DNA of 64,000 nt from Hyposmocoma kahamanoa (taxonomy: Eukaryota; Arthropoda; Insecta; Lepidoptera; Cosmopterigidae): assembly GCF_003589595.1 (NCBI RefSeq), contig NW_020654972.1:10187243-10251242 (forward strand), read 5' to 3'. Below the pieces are notes generated by a model that worked only from the letters and a program-made list of their open reading frames with translations, was not told the origin of the DNA and searched no databases. Both the position numbers and the translations under genes were made by a program. Below, in pieces: positions 52,995 to 63,665 of this stretch; position 1 is the first letter of the stretch, and every line of letters starts with the position of its first letter.

Positions 52995-53150
52995 TAGTGA
53001 AAAATAATATTAGACATAACTGGTTGAAGACTTTACCATTAGTTCAGTCTACCGAGACCATGAAACCTGCAAAGGGCCCGAAGTGTTGGTTTGTTTGAAA
53101 AACATACATACGCGATTTAAATCCGGAAAAATAGTTTTATTTCATTATAA
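52995..53150 (+). repeat. Penelope-like arm, right
   Basis: 'actggttgaagactttacca', 'gagaccatgaaacctgcaaa', 'gggcccgaagtgttggtttg' and 'acgcgatttaaatccggaaa'. A short relic ('ggttggtttgtttgaaaaag') also occurs at 53840. Confidence 0.62.
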
Positions 53151-53870
53151 AGTTTTATTTTATTATAAAGAGGAAAGCGGTGTCATAGGCTTCTTTTCAA
53201 ACAATTGTTACTTGCTTTATTTCGTCTCTGGTTGTTGGTAAATATCAAATTTATACACTTATTTTTCTCATAAAACACTGCAAACCTAGCATATTTTCAA
53301 TCGTTATAAAGGTAAAATGTGGTGGTACAAAAATGAAATCGCTTATTTTCGTTCTATGAAACAATGTCAAGAAACAGATTTCACGAGGTGATAATGTAAC
53401 TTAATTTCGTCCTCAAGCGCCTGTTAGGGGAGTCAAACACAGAACTTGTTTACTTACGTATAATAAAGACAATTTATCTATTTTAGTAACAAGCCAATTT
53501 TACGGTCAATATTATCTATTAATAGTAATAAATCTAATAACTCTTCGAATGTATTGCGTCTATTAATTAGTAAATACTTTTTTCACATCTTTTGGCTGAC
53601 ATGATGATGGTGGTGATGATCTAGATGATGATGATATTATTATTTCATAATATCGGCCGCCAAGCTAATATTTAGAATGAGATAAGACGTTCGACGACGT
53701 TCTGTTGGAGAAAAAGATGACCGACTTTTCGGACAAAGGACATCGAGGGCAGTCCTGACTGAGCCTCTGACGCAACCAGAAGACCACGACGACACGACCA
53801 CCTGACTAAATTTGTACGAAACAGACAGACCGTATAGGTGGTTGGTTTGTTTGAAAAAGAAAATCGATTA
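53151..53870. other. Unrecognised stretch
   Basis: No gene recognised. GAT/ATG-rich simple sequence lies at 53600-53635. Confidence 0.35.
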
Positions 53871-53874
53871 GATC

Positions 53875-54160
53875 CATTGACTGACAAATAAATGGACGAC
53901 GGGTCTAATACAAAAACCACGAAAAAAATGTCCCAAGTCAACATATTTAAACGTAGTGACATGTAAAGGAATATGAAAAAGCTAAAATGTTGAATTTAAA
54001 TTGTAACGTCATCGCAGTACTGTCTAATTTTGCTTGCTTCGCTGTCAGTCGAACAAACGAAGACTAAAGCGTGAATGACGCTCTGTATACGATTTTAACG
54101 CCCTATAAGTTCGGACACTTTTTAGCGCGGACCCGACGTCCATATAATTGTAAGTCAATG
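53875..54160 (+). mobile_element. MITE-H, 286 bp
   Basis: Full length with standard ends, one substitution in the left terminus. The flanks attagatc and aatatatt do not match, so the target duplication is lost or the flanks were rearranged. Confidence 0.92.
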
Positions 54161-54237
54161 AATATATTACACAATATCGACTGATAAAAGGTAGAATTTT
54201 CTATGTGCAGTATTAATCAAAATAAAGATTATTTTAT

Positions 54238-54492
54238 TTTTAAACGACTTCAAAAACGGAGTAGGTTCTCAATTCGTTTGTATATTTTTGTATGTATGAC
54301 TCCAGCATTTTGATGATTCTTTTTTTGTGGGAAATAGGGTACCTAAGTAGTGGTCTCATTTAAAATTAATATTCCATGTCTAAGGGTGGCAAACCAGGGT
54401 ATGACTCCGGTTTCGCGCACTTTCCGGTAACCGATTTTAATAAAACTTGGCAAATAGATGCAATTCCAAGAACTTTTGAGGTCGGTTTTATG
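54238..54492. repeat. MITE-K, full length
   Basis: 'taaacgacttcaaaaacgga' at one end and 'aacttttgaggtcggtttta' at the other are imperfect inverses. The interior includes 'ggtttcgcgcactttccggt' and 'aacttggcaaatagatgcaa'. Confidence 0.8.
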
Positions 54493-54549
54493 AGCTTATG
54501 AGACTGAGATTATGTTTCATCGGGTAGAATATCTACGACAGATAAACAT

Positions 54550-55005
54550 TTACACAAGTGTTCGATCTTTGTATTAATAATTATAACAAACTAGTGGAGT
54601 AATTTCACAAAAAAATAATTGAATATCAATTCAATGAAAATTTAATTAACACAGTGAATAGCGACATCTCTCGCCAGGACTGGTAGCTGTAAAGGTACTA
54701 ACTGGGTGATAAATCTGTAATAGATTTCTCATAGATGGCGCTACGACTAAAAAGTCGTTGAAAGACCAAGTACAAAGACACGACGCAAGCACATAGAGAA
54801 ATTCGTGAGGTCCGTTGGTTCGTTCCGTAGCTTAGTTGGTATAGCGTCTGGCACGGTATGCAAGAAGACGTCGGTTCGAATCCGACCGGATCGAAGGAAT
54901 TTTTTCTGAGTGTTCGATCTTTGTATTAATAATTATAACAAGCTAGTGGAGTAATTTCACAAAAAATAATTGAATATCTATTCAATAAAAATTTCATTTA
55001 ACAAT
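54550..55005 (+). mobile_element. SINE-C, partial dimer
   Basis: A tail segment (54553-54660: 'gttcgatctttgtattaata', 'aactagtggagtaatttcac') precedes a complete unit: motif AGATGGCGCT (54733-54742), 'gtgaggtccgttggttcg', tRNA-like region 54826-54899 with acceptor-like CGTTCCG/CGGATCG, A box 'tagcttagttgg', B box 'ggttcgaatcc', then the tail again (54910-55000). Most complete SINE-C in the window. Confidence 0.87.
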
Positions 55006-55104
55006 GTTTTAACACGTACGAGCGTTTTAATGATTTTTGACAGTGAAAAAACACAAAACCCTAATTTTCTCCATTAGTTCGTTTGCCGTTTTACTGTGTT
55101 TTAA

Positions 55105-55300
55105 CTTTAAACTGTCTCCGTGGCCGAGCGGTTACCGTGCCGGACTCAATCAAATGTCAAAGGACAGGTTCAATTTTCGAGCCGGGAGACATATTTGTAT
55201 AGCCTACATTTAATTTCTCTCGTAGGTTTGGGTGTAATTAGTGGTTGTCTATGTGTGTGTCCATGGCACCCGCGACATGTTGAGTGTGTGCGTAATTATT
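55105..55300 (+). mobile_element. SINE-A, diverged
   Basis: 'ctgtctccgtggccgagcgg', 'ggtttgggtgtaattagtgg' and 'catggcacccgcgacatgtt'. Decayed B box ('ggttcaattttc') and loss of the 'cagggtttccctagtgcgg' block. Confidence 0.88.
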
Positions 55301-55309
55301 ACTAAGCAA

Positions 55310-55768
55310 TACATTTAGTATTTTTTTCGCACGATGTCTTAAAATCAACTTAATTTTTCTTAGCTCTCTTTGATTAAAGCTATCTTCTTATTCAATCTAC
55401 AACCATCAATGTAAGCACCAAGTCCGCTAATTTAGTGAATGTCCCAAATTCTAACGGCGGCGGTGGTTTTAAACACAAACAGAACAATTTGTCCCACTGA
55501 CAATACAGATTCCTTACAACTTTCACTCCATTAACAAACCTAAATCTCAATTGTAAACCCTCTTACAATGGAAAAGGGATCATCACTTAATCAATTTAGG
55601 AATTGCGAACTGTGAATTAGTTTTGTTGTTACTCTACACTATTTGTTTTTGAACATTTTTGTTAAGTTAATTATTTCAAGGATTTAAGAGAATTGTTTAA
55701 GGGTTTTCTGAATTAACATTAAGCATGTTTGGGTTTAATTTAGTGGGCCTAATGCAATAAACGATAAG
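55310..55768. other. Unrecognised stretch
   Basis: No gene or shared repeat recognised. Confidence 0.3.
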
Positions 55769-55769
55769 G

Positions 55770-55890
55770 GGCAGTGGTAGCCAAGTGGGATAATTGATTG
55801 CTATTCAATTAAGAAGATCACGGTTCGAATGCGTGTGGTTGCATGGGAGTCGCCACATTCGGACTCAGAAATCGATTTGTGCCGATCAGA
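55770..55890 (+). mobile_element. tRNA-derived SINE, separate family
   Basis: A-box-like TAGCCAAGTGG (about 55778) and B-box-like GGTTCGAATGC (about 55822), then a non-tRNA body 'gggagtcgccacattcggac'. Only copy in the window. Could also be a decayed tRNA gene, but the body argues for a SINE. Confidence 0.6.
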
Positions 55891-55959
55891 AAATGATTTA
55901 TGCTTAAAAATGCTACACTAAAACTCATTCACTACATTTAAATGCTTAAAAATGATTAT

Positions 55960-56190
55960 ACTGCCTCGGTGGCCGTACGGTTACCATGCCGGACTGCCAT
56001 GCAGAGGTCCCAGGTTCGATTCCCGGGTCGGGAGAAATATTTGTATGGCCTACATTTATTTCTCTCGTGAGTTTGGGTGTAATTTGTGGTTGTCTACGTG
56101 TGTGTCCATGGCACCCGCGACACAGGGTTTCCCTAGTGCGGGGCTATGTTGAGTGTGTACGTTATTATTATTATTTATTTATTTATTATT
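55960..56190 (+). mobile_element. SINE-A, full length
   Basis: 'actgcctcggtggccgtacg', 'caggttcgattcccgggtcg', complete body and a TTATTATTATTTATTTATT tail. Among the least diverged copies. Confidence 0.94.
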
Positions 56191-56329
56191 TATGGCCATA
56201 CAGTAAGGTATAAAAAGATGTTGCATGTTATCCTCAGACCGCCAATGCGAATCGCACGTTCCTTTCGTTCTTTTTTACAATACAATATTTTTTTATTGCG
56301 CACCAAAATAGAAACAAGTACAAAACAAT

Positions 56330-56470
56330 AAATTATGTGTTAAGTTTTACTGAAATCAGATAACGGTAAGTGAGTTAAATTTAATAAATCGATTTCATCC
56401 CCTATTATGCCCTTAGAGGTGGAATATTTTCTAAAAAATGTTATGGAACCGCTGTTGAGTCGACTATGTC
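56330..56470. repeat. MITE-K, partial
   Basis: 'taagttttactgaaatcag', 'ataacggtaagtg' and 'cttagaggtggaatattttc' align with the inner part of MITE-K. Confidence 0.6.
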
Positions 56471-56632
56471 GAAATCATCGGGTAGCATAGGTAGGTACGT
56501 TAATCAATAGATGGTACCAAGTAAATAATATTCCAAAAGGCCAACAGATGGCAGCTATTACAATTTTGTCAAGTTTTATTGCAAAGAATCTGAGTCTGTA
56601 CTTTTATTATTTAAAGTTAAATTTCGGAATAA

Positions 56633-57241
56633 CCGCTCACGCGATACATGCAGCCGTAGACGCATACCACACCTAGAGGTACCGGTGATGATTTTATACC
56701 GATTTATCGGATATCGAAGTTATAACAGGCAAAAGAATACTAATACTAATTGCTATTTCGGTAACTACTCTAGCAAACCATAAAGTTTTTAATGCCTGGG
56801 TCTGTCATTTAAAAAAAATAAACAACTTCAAAAATACGTCACGACAAACCTGTGTGTTATTGTTTGGGCTGGTGATTTCGGTGTTTATTTATTGAAAACA
56901 TACCGTAAGTAGCGTTTTTTAAATTTACCCTGAATATAAATGTTTATAAACTATACTTTAAGGAGTAATTTCATGGTAAACGTTAGAACCACTCAAACGG
57001 AATATTATCATATTTACCCAAGTGCACCAAAAATTTCATTAGTGCTTTTTAAGTGCAGGATTTGCAGTGTATTACTGCATTTTATTTGAGATGTTTTTGT
57101 TGAGGTACGGAGGGTATTTATTTAGCAATGCAGAATAATAATTTTTATTTATAAAAACTTGTATTTAAACTGAATCCTTTTCTAATTTGCGAAACCAAAT
57201 AGCTGCCATTTTGCGGTAGGATGAGCGCATCACGTAAGCGG
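56633..57241 (-). mobile_element. MITE-P, 609 bp, inverted
   Basis: Reverse-oriented relative to the 36.5- and 38.6-kb copies and closely similar throughout. The left end is CCGCTCACGCGAT and the right end is mutated (cacgtaagcgg). Flanked by ataa on both sides, compatible with a TAA or TA duplication. Confidence 0.92.
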
Positions 57242-57424
57242 ATAATCAGGTCAATCATACACATGAACAAAATAATATTAGCGCTTAATAATAAGTTTGT
57301 CAGCGGTCACGCTGTAACGCACGAGGCACACGTTTCTGTAACGAATGCAAGTGCATTCATCTGGTGTTATATAAATTGGTATTTTCAAATTTGAAAACAT
57401 ACCATACATGTTGAAAAAGGTTCG

Positions 57425-57520
57425 CAACCCCTTCAAAACTTGTAAAGTCCCTAACCCGGATTGGGCCGGTGTGGCGGATTATAGCCTAAATCCCTTTCTT
57501 CGAGGAGATCCGTAATAGGG
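57425..57520 (+). mobile_element. RTE-type LINE 3' terminus fragment
   Basis: 'ctaacccggattgggccggt', 'gtggcggattatagcctaaa' and 'cgaggagatccg' match 10395-10425 in reverse. The ATG-repeat terminus is missing. Confidence 0.7.
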
Positions 57521-57726
57521 GGTGATATCACATCGCATTAAAACAACATGATACCACATGATACTATTGGTTGAAGCACGGGTAATATAATACTATACAA
57601 ATATATATATATAAATGTCGCACTTGTACGACGCTTATTTTGATTCTTAACGCTGATCAATAGATCAAAGTAAACTCGCGATGCGATTGTAATAATATTC
57701 GTAAAGGTCAACAGATAGCAGCCAAT

Positions 57727-57950
57727 CTAGGGAAGTACTGCCACCTTACCTATTTCTGCCGCCAAACAATAATGTGAGCTTTGCTACGTTAGGACTTAGG
57801 TTATTTTGTGTCTCAGGGTGTCGAGCGCAATGGCAGTGCCATTCAGATCTTTGCCGTTTAAAGCTCTGAGTTGCACTGCAGCTGTTATTAACAGGCGAGT
57901 CGCTTACCACCAGTCGCACGACTTCTTCGTCCCGTTACTTGGTATTGTAA
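57727..57950 (+). repeat. R1 repeat, near full length
   Basis: 'tagggaagtactgccacctt', 'tttgccgtttaaagctctga' and 'cgcttaccaccagtcgcacg', ending 'cgttacttggtattgta'. A segment between 'gctacgtt' and 'tgtctcaggg' is deleted. Confidence 0.85.
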
Positions 57951-57952
57951 TA

Positions 57953-58075
57953 ACCTCAGTACAGAGTACTAAAAAAACCAACCTCAAAAATTATTGAAAT
58001 CGGTTATCCGAAAGTGCGTGAAACCGGATTCATTCCTTAGTTTGCCACCCGTAAGAGGTGCAACATTTTCTTTTT
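57953..58075. repeat. MITE-K, end fragment
   Basis: Begins immediately after R1 with 'cagtacagagtactaaaaaa', then 'tgaaatcggttatccgaaag' and 'gtttgccacccgtaagagg'. Its terminal 'agtacagagtact' palindrome is also at 28190 and, inverted, 63640. Confidence 0.7.
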
Positions 58076-58285
58076 AAATCATTTCTTTCTTTGTGATACA
58101 CAGGTTATAAAGTTGTTATAAGAATGAATTTTGAATCACTGTGATCTGTCTTATGGCATAGAAAGTTTAGCTTAGTTTTAGTAATTCTCATGCAATAATT
58201 TGTAATATACTATAATCATGCAGTCGAATTAACAGATTACAATAGTGATGTCAAATCTCAATTCTTTATCGAAAAAAATATAATC
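58076..58285. other. Unrecognised stretch
   Basis: Nothing recognised. Confidence 0.3.
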
Positions 58286-58288
58286 AAA

Positions 58289-58400
58289 TAATAATAATAA
58301 TAATAATATCGTTTATTGCAAAACATGTTGTTACATAATAGTTCTTATAGTAGTTTACAGTATCAAACATGTACCCTGTAAGGGCGTAGCAATGTCAATT
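58289..58400 (-). repeat. LINE 3' end with AAT microsatellite
   Basis: An AAT array followed by 'atcgtttattgcaaaacatg' and 'catgtaccctgtaagggcg' is the reversed form of a LINE end whose last words are '...aataaacgat(att)n'. No coding part recognised. Confidence 0.55.
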
Positions 58401-58878
58401 TTTTAAATATACATTTTGATTACCATTAATTAAAATATCATTATAATGATAATTAAATCTAAACAAATATTTTCTGAAAAGTCAATGAATTAATTGGAAA
58501 ATGAATGTCAAATTGAAGTGTAAAGTATTTCAAAAAAATTAATCGTCAAATTATTCTAGAATGATATAATAATGGTCATAACTTTTGTCATTTTATTAAA
58601 TTACATAATTATGTCATATTTTTTATAAATATAGTTAACATATCAAAATTCCTTTTTTATGATGTTATGAACAATTTTCCTTGTCATTAAAAAAATCTTG
58701 CAATGAATAGTAGCATTTTTGAGACAGATGTTTACTAAGTTGATTTTTAAACATTTTTACGCTATTTATCAGTTTTAAAAAGTGAGGGTAATGCTAGTCG
58801 CATCTGTAAGTTTTTAGATATATAACTATTACTTATTAAAAAGTTTTAATAAAACGAAAATAAAAATGTTACTTAATA
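58401..58878. other. Very AT-rich stretch
   Basis: No gene or shared repeat recognised. Confidence 0.35.
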
Positions 58879-58879
58879 T

Positions 58880-59165
58880 ACAAATAGAAATAGAAACCAT
58901 TTATTGTAACGCCACATTATAAAAGAAACACAAAAACAAAGACTAATATAACTAAAACAGAAATAACACAAAGAACAGCGTAAAAACATTTCAACAACAA
59001 GTTGCATAATACTATACTGACATGTGTGCGGCTGTGACGTGTTCCAAACGATCCCATTCAGCTAAAGTCACAACCAAGGCTAGGTTGTGACGCTGGTTTT
59101 CAATGGGCCCTAGCCGAGTGAGTGAGAGTGACAGACGTATGCGTCCCGAAACAGAAAATAAAATA
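58880..59165 (-). repeat. LINE 3' UTR-like segment
   Basis: Starts 'acaaatagaaatagaaacc' (reverse of a ttctatttctattt-type LINE terminus), then GC-richer sequence with a perfect hairpin (59067-59075 against 59083-59091). No coding homology identified. Confidence 0.45.
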
Positions 59166-59620
59166 AAATAAACTACGTAAATATATCGTTAATTCGAAAC
59201 TGCTTTGTTTTGCATTGTGCTTTGACGCGAGTTTGCCGGAGGTGGAAGTTGTGCTGGCCAGCGATCCCATAAGTGACGATCGTATTAGATTTCATTAAAA
59301 AAAAATCGAAATTCGAAAAACAAATGCCGAGTTGTGTCGTAAAATTACACATCTATACATTTTACTGCACGTCACTACTGACAACAATGTATCAATTAGC
59401 GCCTTCAACGTAGTTATGAATTAATACGAAACTTTTTGAGCGGACAAACGTCAAAACTGTCATCATAGAGTGCCTGTGCTATAATACCAATGAGACATAA
59501 TAAGAATAGTAGAATATAATTATCAATAATAGATTTAATAATAAATGAAATGTAAATTATATGAGAAAAGTTGCAGTGTTTGTACAATAAACAATTTTTC
59601 TTTTCTTTTTCTTTTCCTTA
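59166..59620. other. Unrecognised stretch
   Basis: No gene or shared repeat recognised. Confidence 0.3.
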
Positions 59621-59621
59621 G

Positions 59622-59730
59622 AACCTTCAAAAACGAAACGCAGAAATGTTCACTATACTGGTTGGCGGCAAAAACGGGTATGATGGCAGTACTTCTCTAC
59701 TACTTTATGAGAAAAAGATTCAATAGCAAT
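59622..59730 (-). repeat. R1 repeat, eroded fragment
   Basis: 'accttcaaaaacgaaacgca', 'tactggttggcggcaaaaac' and 'gatggcagtacttctctac' match the 5' half of R1 (minus orientation) with many changes. Confidence 0.65.
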
Positions 59731-60005
59731 ATTAAGTTACCCTTACGAGCAAACCTATATTTTAGAACTTAGTGTACTTAACACAGTTGCAAAAGTAACA
59801 TTTATGTCCTTTACCCTGCACTGTAAAAAAATTATATAATGAATGGCTAATGGTGTAATTCAACCCCTTTTTTCCTATATCTTTGAATTCAACAGCCTCA
59901 CATAAAATTATTACGATTTTTGGGCATAAAATACGCATGCACATAATTAAATATATCCCCTGAGGGTGAACTTTCAAATGGAGTTTACCTTATTTAACGT
60001 ACTTC
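59731..60005. other. Unrecognised stretch
   Basis: Nothing recognised. Confidence 0.3.
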
Positions 60006-60009
60006 ATAA

Positions 60010-60242
60010 AAAAGAGGAGGATTTTCAATTTGATTGTATTTTTTTGTGTGTATGTGTGTACGCGATTGATGATCCTTTTTGTTGGAATGAGGTATTGGTC
60101 CTATTTAAATTCGAAGAAAATATTCCACCTCTAAGGGTAAACTAAGGGATGAAACCGGTTTCGCGCACTTTCCGGTAACCAATTTCAATGAAACTTGGCA
60201 AATGGATGGAATTGTACGAACTTTTGGGGTCGGTTTTTTCAT
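60010..60242. repeat. MITE-K, near full length
   Basis: 'aagaggaggattttcaattt', 'gaagaaaatattccacctct', 'ggtttcgcgcactttccggt' and 'gaacttttggggtcggtttt'. Confidence 0.78.
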
Positions 60243-60650
60243 AAAAATGTTATAACCTGTTTTCTAAACGTGTTATTTACTTTATGCGGTTATTCGATTT
60301 ATTACATTAGTTATAATTAATGCACTTCACATGGGTACATGGACACTGACAATTATAACAAGTTGCAATAATTAATATGACCATAATGTGGACGGTTTAC
60401 TTGAGTATTTGCCTATTTTGCTTGTTTGATGTGCGTTGAGAAACCGACCAACGCGCGGTGACGCGAGTTTGGTGCTTGCTGTATTTGTCGAATAGGCAAA
60501 CAAGGTAAATACTTTGTCACACATGCTATCTACACATGGTGATTGTTTGCCAAACATTATCAAATACGCCAACACAAATAGTCATATTAAGTGCCACCAT
60601 TATGACAATTATGGAATGGTTGTGGTCCTAGTATTACTTTGTCATTATTA
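60243..60650. other. Unrecognised stretch
   Basis: No gene recognised. 60395-60575 has an imperfect inverted relation ('caataattaatatgac' against 'gtcatattaagtg'). Confidence 0.35.
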
Positions 60651-60652
60651 TT

Positions 60653-60835
60653 AGTCCGTGGCCCAACGGTTTGTGTTGTGGGCGCTGGGGAAGGAGGTTC
60701 AGGGTTTGATTCCCGGTGGAATCAATTTCGGAAATAAACTTTGAAATCTGTATTCCGTGATTTAGTTTTGGTCTGAGTGTTCTGAAAAGTGCCTTTGGGA
60801 TGGTATGGTTGTCTGGCACAAATTAAGGTCAAAGG
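60653..60835 (+). mobile_element. tRNA-derived SINE, separate family
   Basis: A box 'gtggcccaacggtttg' (about 60659), B box 'gggtttgattcccgg' (about 60701), then a body 'ggaaataaactttgaaatct', 'ttggtctgagtgttctgaaa' and 'ggttgtctggcac'. Only copy here. The body rules out an ordinary tRNA gene. Confidence 0.72.
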
Positions 60836-61390
60836 TCACCATATAAAATCTATGAGAAAAATCTACTAATAAAAATCTTTAGCACAAGGGACATTTATAA
60901 TGAAATAATACAATGCGTTGAAAACTATCCTCATTTTTTTATCGAAACGCAGCAAACGAAGTAAGTGAAGCTTTCTTACCATTCATTTATATTGCACAAT
61001 CTAAAACGGAATTGCACGAAAGCATATGCGTCATATTTGAAATTAGCATACAAATACAATTACAGGTTGTGACGGAAGCCCAAATTTTGAATTACTATCT
61101 ATGACCAGAGATAACTGAGGACAAAATTCACCTTTTTAAGTGTGTAGGAAGCAAATTTTCAGTCAATTGCCATATTTTGCGCATACAAATGTGTAGAGCT
61201 GTGAAAAAGAAAAATAAGAAAGATGGCTGTGCTTCCCACGGCCCGTGATTTGTACGGGCGAGTCTGCGCCGGCACGGGCAGTAGGAAGCCAGCATAAGGA
61301 ATCAACATTCCACGTACAACGTTTTTGTTGCAAACTATAAAAACATAATGTGCATTGACATAATGATAATGATATTCCTACAGTCGCTAC
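60836..61390. other. Unrecognised stretch
   Basis: No gene recognised. A small GC-rich patch is at 61230-61290. Confidence 0.3.
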
Positions 61391-61394
61391 AGTC

Positions 61395-61510
61395 GTTTCT
61401 GTTTGTCATTGATTCTGACAGAGCGTAGAAAATGAAACAATTTCAACTTATTTACTATTCACAAGCAGAAACTACTGATGTCACAGAATAATAAACCTTG
61501 CCGTATATCA
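61395..61510 (+). repeat. Fragment of the repeat at 46.77-46.87 kb
   Basis: 'aaaatgaaacaatttcaact' and 'ctgatgtcacagaataataa' match 46783-46860. An AGCGCCATCT motif lies further right at 62091-62100, outside recognisable homology. Confidence 0.7.
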
Positions 61511-62555
61511 ACTCTGGGTTTCAATCAGCATCTGGTATAGAAAAAAAATGCCGAAGTATTTCGAGCCGTTCCGCCGTCACTAGGCGCCTTCGGGTGGTAA
61601 ACTAGGAATCTGGTTCATTCAATTTCACCCATTTGCAGTTAGCCTAGTTCAATAAAACTTAGTAGATGTAATTCCAAGGAAAATAAAATGTTATGGTCAG
61701 CTGATCTGATGATGGACATTGACAGACCGATGAGAGGAACTCCTCAACAATGTGGTGCAGCTTGGTTTGGGCTCATAATAAGATTCGTTTTGACGAGGAC
61801 TTTCATATGCGTTTAGAATATCGTTGAGAACCGCCGTAACGAAAACGAAAGCGGGTAAGTTGTAAGCGTTGTAATTTTTTGAATAAACCTATATGAAGGA
61901 AAATTGACTTCAAATATGTAGCTGTAAATTTAGGATAAAGATTTTAAACTTAATGAATAGATATTTTCGTATTGTGTTGAGTCAGAGCAGAGACAAGAAA
62001 AGAGAGCGAATTTTACACTATGGATCGCCTTTTTTAACATTAGCGGTGCCATCTGGGCATTCGTAATATGATTTAAATATTGACATTTACAGCGCCATCT
62101 AGTTCCCTACCCACCGGTTAATAGGACCTAGTAAACCACGCCGTAGTGTTAAGACGCGCAGCTCTTATTGTGTCGTTACTAACAGTAGTAATAGCGAACG
62201 TCTTCTAAGAACTTGATACATACCTACCCCTAACATTTTCAATCAAACATTTTATTATATCCTATTAAATTCGGATATAATCACAGTGTTTACCAATACA
62301 AGTAAGTTTTATTTAGTTGAACAGTGAGTTAATTTTCCACTTGAAAGCTCTGGAAATAAGATTTAAAATAACTGTCTACTTAACAAAAAAAAAGGTACGC
62401 GGTAAAAAGAGCCATTAAATTATATTTAGAGCTGTAATATTTTTATGACTGTCATAAAATCTTTTACCACGTTGGGCTGTGTTACAATCATGTAAATGTT
62501 ATTTACGAGTTTCAACTTGATTTCATCATCAATCCATTACAAATCCTGCTTTTTG
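61511..62555. other. Mostly unrecognised, with MITE-K traces
   Basis: Around 61595-61690 'gggtggtaaactaggaatc', 'ttcaataaaactta' and 'agatgtaattccaagg' are faint MITE-K words. The remainder was not recognised. Confidence 0.35.
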
Positions 62556-62559
62556 TTAT

Positions 62560-62830
62560 GATATCAAGTGACGAGATGAATTAGTCATGCGCCTGGCGGT
62601 AAGCGACACGCCTGTACATAGCAGATGCAGTGCCACTCAGAGCTTTAACTCACAAAGGTCTGAGAGGCACTGCCACTGCGTTCGTAACCCTGAGACGTAA
62701 GTTGACAAGTCCCACGTGCCTGTAATTTCACCAGCACCCTTAACTTTACTTGGCGGCAGAAATAGGTAAGAAGGTAGTACTTCTCTGGACGAACTTTTTA
62801 ACAAGGGGCTCTTCTGCTTCTCTTCTCCAA
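62560..62830 (-). repeat. R1 repeat, near full length
   Basis: 'atatcaagtgacgagatgaa', 'gcggtaagcgacacgcctgt', 'aagttgacaagtcccacgtg' and 'acaaggggctcttctgctt'. The 'aaccggaacgcagtaatg' block is missing. Confidence 0.88.
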
Positions 62831-62904
62831 GAATAATGGTCCCTGGCTTAATAAAAAGAAAATTCCAAGCAACAAAGTCCATACAGGTAAGCTAGTAAGC
62901 CAAG

Positions 62905-63057
62905 AGGCAATGTGAGCATAACTGCGTTCCGGTTTTGAAGGAAGGGGGGTGCCAACTTATATCTCAGGGTGACAAGCGCAGTGGCAATGCCCATCAGATC
63001 TTCACGATTTAAAGCTCCGAGTGACACTGCGAATGCTTTGATTAGGCGTGTCGCTTA
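62905..63057 (+). repeat. R1 repeat, partial, inverted to its neighbour
   Basis: 'taactgcgttccggttttga', 'aacttatatctcagggtgac' and 'gattaggcgtgtcgcttacc'. Cut off just before the usual 'accaggcgcacgactt' end, where LINE sequence begins. Confidence 0.83.
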
Positions 63058-63205
63058 CCAACATATCCACCCAGTGACCTTCCGGAACACTGCTGCATCC
63101 ATCCTGTCCTCTATCACCTTCAAGATCTCGTTACATTTACCCCTCACTCTTCGTACTATCAAAGTGGATATGGCATAGAAATCGTCCAGTATCTGCGAAC
63201 ATGCC
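63058..63205 (-). pseudogene. LINE ORF2 C-terminal fragment
   Basis: Minus-strand translation 'LDDFYAISTLIVRRVRGKCN' and 'EILKVIEDRMDAAVFRKVTG' matches the family at 50622-51029 ('IDGFQAIIRK', 'RVRGSTNSLLRVIAERMDSP'). Short and frame-damaged. Confidence 0.78.
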
Positions 63206-63495
63206 CTGACATGCCATGCACGATCTCTGTGTAAAGTTGAATCATAGAGCACACGAGAAGCTCGGGCAGTGTGCTCTGAAGAGTATAAGCTTCACTATAG
63301 TCATACACTGCATGAGTCATGAGCCAACATATTGCCTCGAACCGACAACGTCACGTATTTCCTTTCAATATCTTCTTCATTCTTTAGGTCCTCCATCACA
63401 ACAGGACCCATAAACTGTGCAACATAATGAGGGCTGGAGATTTCGTCTGAAACACTTGTTGAACAAGATTCATCAATTCATCAATTCGACTGTAT
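63206..63495. other. Unrecognised stretch
   Basis: Nothing recognised. Confidence 0.3.
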
Positions 63496-63499
63496 TTTT

Positions 63500-63665
63500 T
63501 GGTTTTGTATGTATGGTACGCGACAAGTCTGCATTTGTGAACCGATTACTGACCTCGGTAGTGGTTCCATTTAAATTTGAAGAAAATATTCCACCTCTAA
63601 GGGTAGCAAACTAGGGGATGTATCCGGTTTCATGCATTTTTTAGTACTCTGTACTAAACAAACCT
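63500..63665. repeat. MITE-K, partial
   Basis: 'gtagtggttccatttaaatt', 'gaagaaaatattccacctct', 'agggtagcaaactaggggat' and terminal 'agtactctgtactaaacaaa'. Confidence 0.75.

Noticed and set aside
54554..55000. CRISPR-like direct repeats
   Set aside because: The direct repeats are two tails of a SINE dimer in eukaryotic DNA, with no regular spacers.
55960..56190. SINE-A copies as tRNA genes
   Set aside because: A and B boxes are present, but the acceptor ends do not pair, a shared non-tRNA body and ATT tail follow, and many copies exist.
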